Source: Lysobacter sp. cf310 (GTDB lineage: Bacteria; Pseudomonadota; Gammaproteobacteria; Xanthomonadales; Xanthomonadaceae). Taken from it: a stretch of DNA of 56,571 nucleotides. Made by a program: the position numbers and the translations under genes. This document shows, piece after piece, positions 55,957 through 56,571 of the stretch (position 1 is the first letter of the stretch; each line of letters begins with the position of its first letter). The notes beneath the pieces are model-generated. The model did no database searches, was not told the DNA's origin, and was given only the letters and a program-made list of their open reading frames with translations. Location: NCBI RefSeq assembly GCF_900114355.1, contig NZ_FOSS01000002.1, forward strand, positions 934,345-990,915, written 5' to 3'.

Positions 55957-56571
55957 TCACTTGATGATCTTCGCCACCACGCCGGCGCCGACCGTACGAC
56001 CGCCTTCGCGGATCGCGAAGCGCAGGCCGTCGTCCATCGCCACCGGGTTGATCAGCGACACGACCATCTTGATGTTGTCGCCCGGCATGACCATCTCGAC
56101 GCCGTCCGGCAGCGTCACCGCGCCGGTGATGTCGGTCGTGCGGAAGTAGAACTGCGGACGGTAACCCTTGAAGAACGGGGTGTGACGGCCGCCTTCGTCC
56201 TTCGACAGCACGTAGACTTCGGCTTCGAACTCGGTGTGCGGGGTGATCGAACCCGGCTTGGCCAGCACCTGGCCGCGCTCGACGTCGTCACGCTTGGTGC
56301 CGCGCAGCAGCAGACCGGCGTTGTCGCCCGCCTGACCCTGGTCCAGCAGCTTGCGGAACATCTCGACGCCCGTGACCGTGGTCTTCTGCGTCGGACGGAT
56401 ACCGACGATTTCGATTTCGTCGCCCACCTTGATGATGCCGCGCTCGATACGGCCGGTCACCACGGTGCCGCGGCCCGAAATCGAGAACACGTCTTCCACC
56501 GGCATCAGGAACGGCTTGTCGATCGCGCGCTCCGGCTGCGGAATGAACGTGTCCAGCGCGTCCACCAGCTT
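55957..56571 (-). CDS. tuf: Elongation factor Tu, C-terminal part (cut by window edge)
   Basis: About 204 C-terminal residues of EF-Tu, the factor that delivers aminoacyl-tRNA to the ribosome. The visible part covers the end of the GTPase domain ([41 protein letters not shown]) and the two beta-barrel domains, ending [23 protein letters not shown]. The frame is open to the window end. It lies upstream of the S10 segment, the standard position of the tuf copy in the str-S10 arrangement. Confidence 0.98.
   Translation of the reverse strand, partial: KLVDALDTFIPQPERAIDKPFLMPVEDVFSISGRGTVVTGRIERGIIKVGDEIEIVGIRPTQKTTVTGVEMFRKLLDQGQAGDNAGLLLRGTKRDDVERGQVLAKPGSITPHTEFEAEVYVLSKDEGGRHTPFFKGYRPQFYFRTTDITGAVTLPDGVEMVMPGDNIKMVVSLINPVAMDDGLRFAIREGGRTVGAGVVAKIIK

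Overview
The window reads as chromosomal DNA from a high-GC gammaproteobacterium of the Xanthomonadaceae (Lysobacteraceae), most likely Lysobacter or a close relative. The basis is very high GC, proteins of Xanthomonadaceae type and length, and many dispersed palindromic repeats built on a GTGGGAGCGGCGTAAGCCGCGA core, on a TCCCCC..TTTTCAAAGGGG core and on a GTAGGGTGCGGTGA core. This assignment is inference; no 16S rRNA gene is present. I saw no tRNA or rRNA gene, transposase, integrase, phage gene or CRISPR array.

Layout. 1-2.9 kb: start of an OmpA-like barrel protein, an isolated prpD and a DOPA-dioxygenase-like gene, then a tandem REP array. 3.3-9.2 kb: a LysR regulator divergent from MFS exporter, aldo/keto reductase, SDR, MDR and LysE-type exporter genes. 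9.3-11.7 kb: a second EF-G-like GTPase (minus strand) behind an elaborate leader with a candidate promoter, a possible leader peptide, an intrinsic terminator with a complementary upstream segment, a 9-codon in-frame upstream ORF and a stem-loop. 11.9-16.9 kb: FadH, a cell-wall hydrolase, a glutathione S-transferase, a repeat-rich spacer and an unrecognised protein. 17-22.4 kb (minus): prpE, a SUFU-domain gene, prpB, prpC. 22.7-30.2 kb: MHS-family transporter, DctA, porin, a dCache-type hybrid sensor kinase and a convergent LuxR-type response regulator separated by an inverted-repeat element. 30.3-33.0 kb (minus): aminotransferase, glutaredoxin-like protein, malate dehydrogenase. 33.4-41 kb: cyclophilin, BipA/TypA, DUF2127 protein, amidase lipoprotein, small membrane protein, class II DAHP synthase, DsbB. 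41.2-56.6 kb (minus): the S10-spc-alpha ribosomal block from tuf (cut by the window end) to rplQ.

How the genes fit together. PrpE, PrpC, PrpD and PrpB form a methylcitrate route from propionate to pyruvate and succinate. DctA, the MHS transporter and Mdh handle C4-dicarboxylates next to a two-component system that probably senses such a substrate. The ribosomal block shows canonical coupling (ATGA, TAATG and ATGGCTAA overlaps) but has four unusually long intercistronic gaps, each with strong hairpins, and an S10 leader carrying a terminator-like hairpin.

The best candidate for something undescribed is the leader of the EF-G paralogue. It has the parts of a ribosome-mediated attenuator in front of a ribosome-acting GTPase, an arrangement comparable to tet(M)-type ribosome-protection genes. 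Function is inferred throughout, and no alignment or folding program was run.
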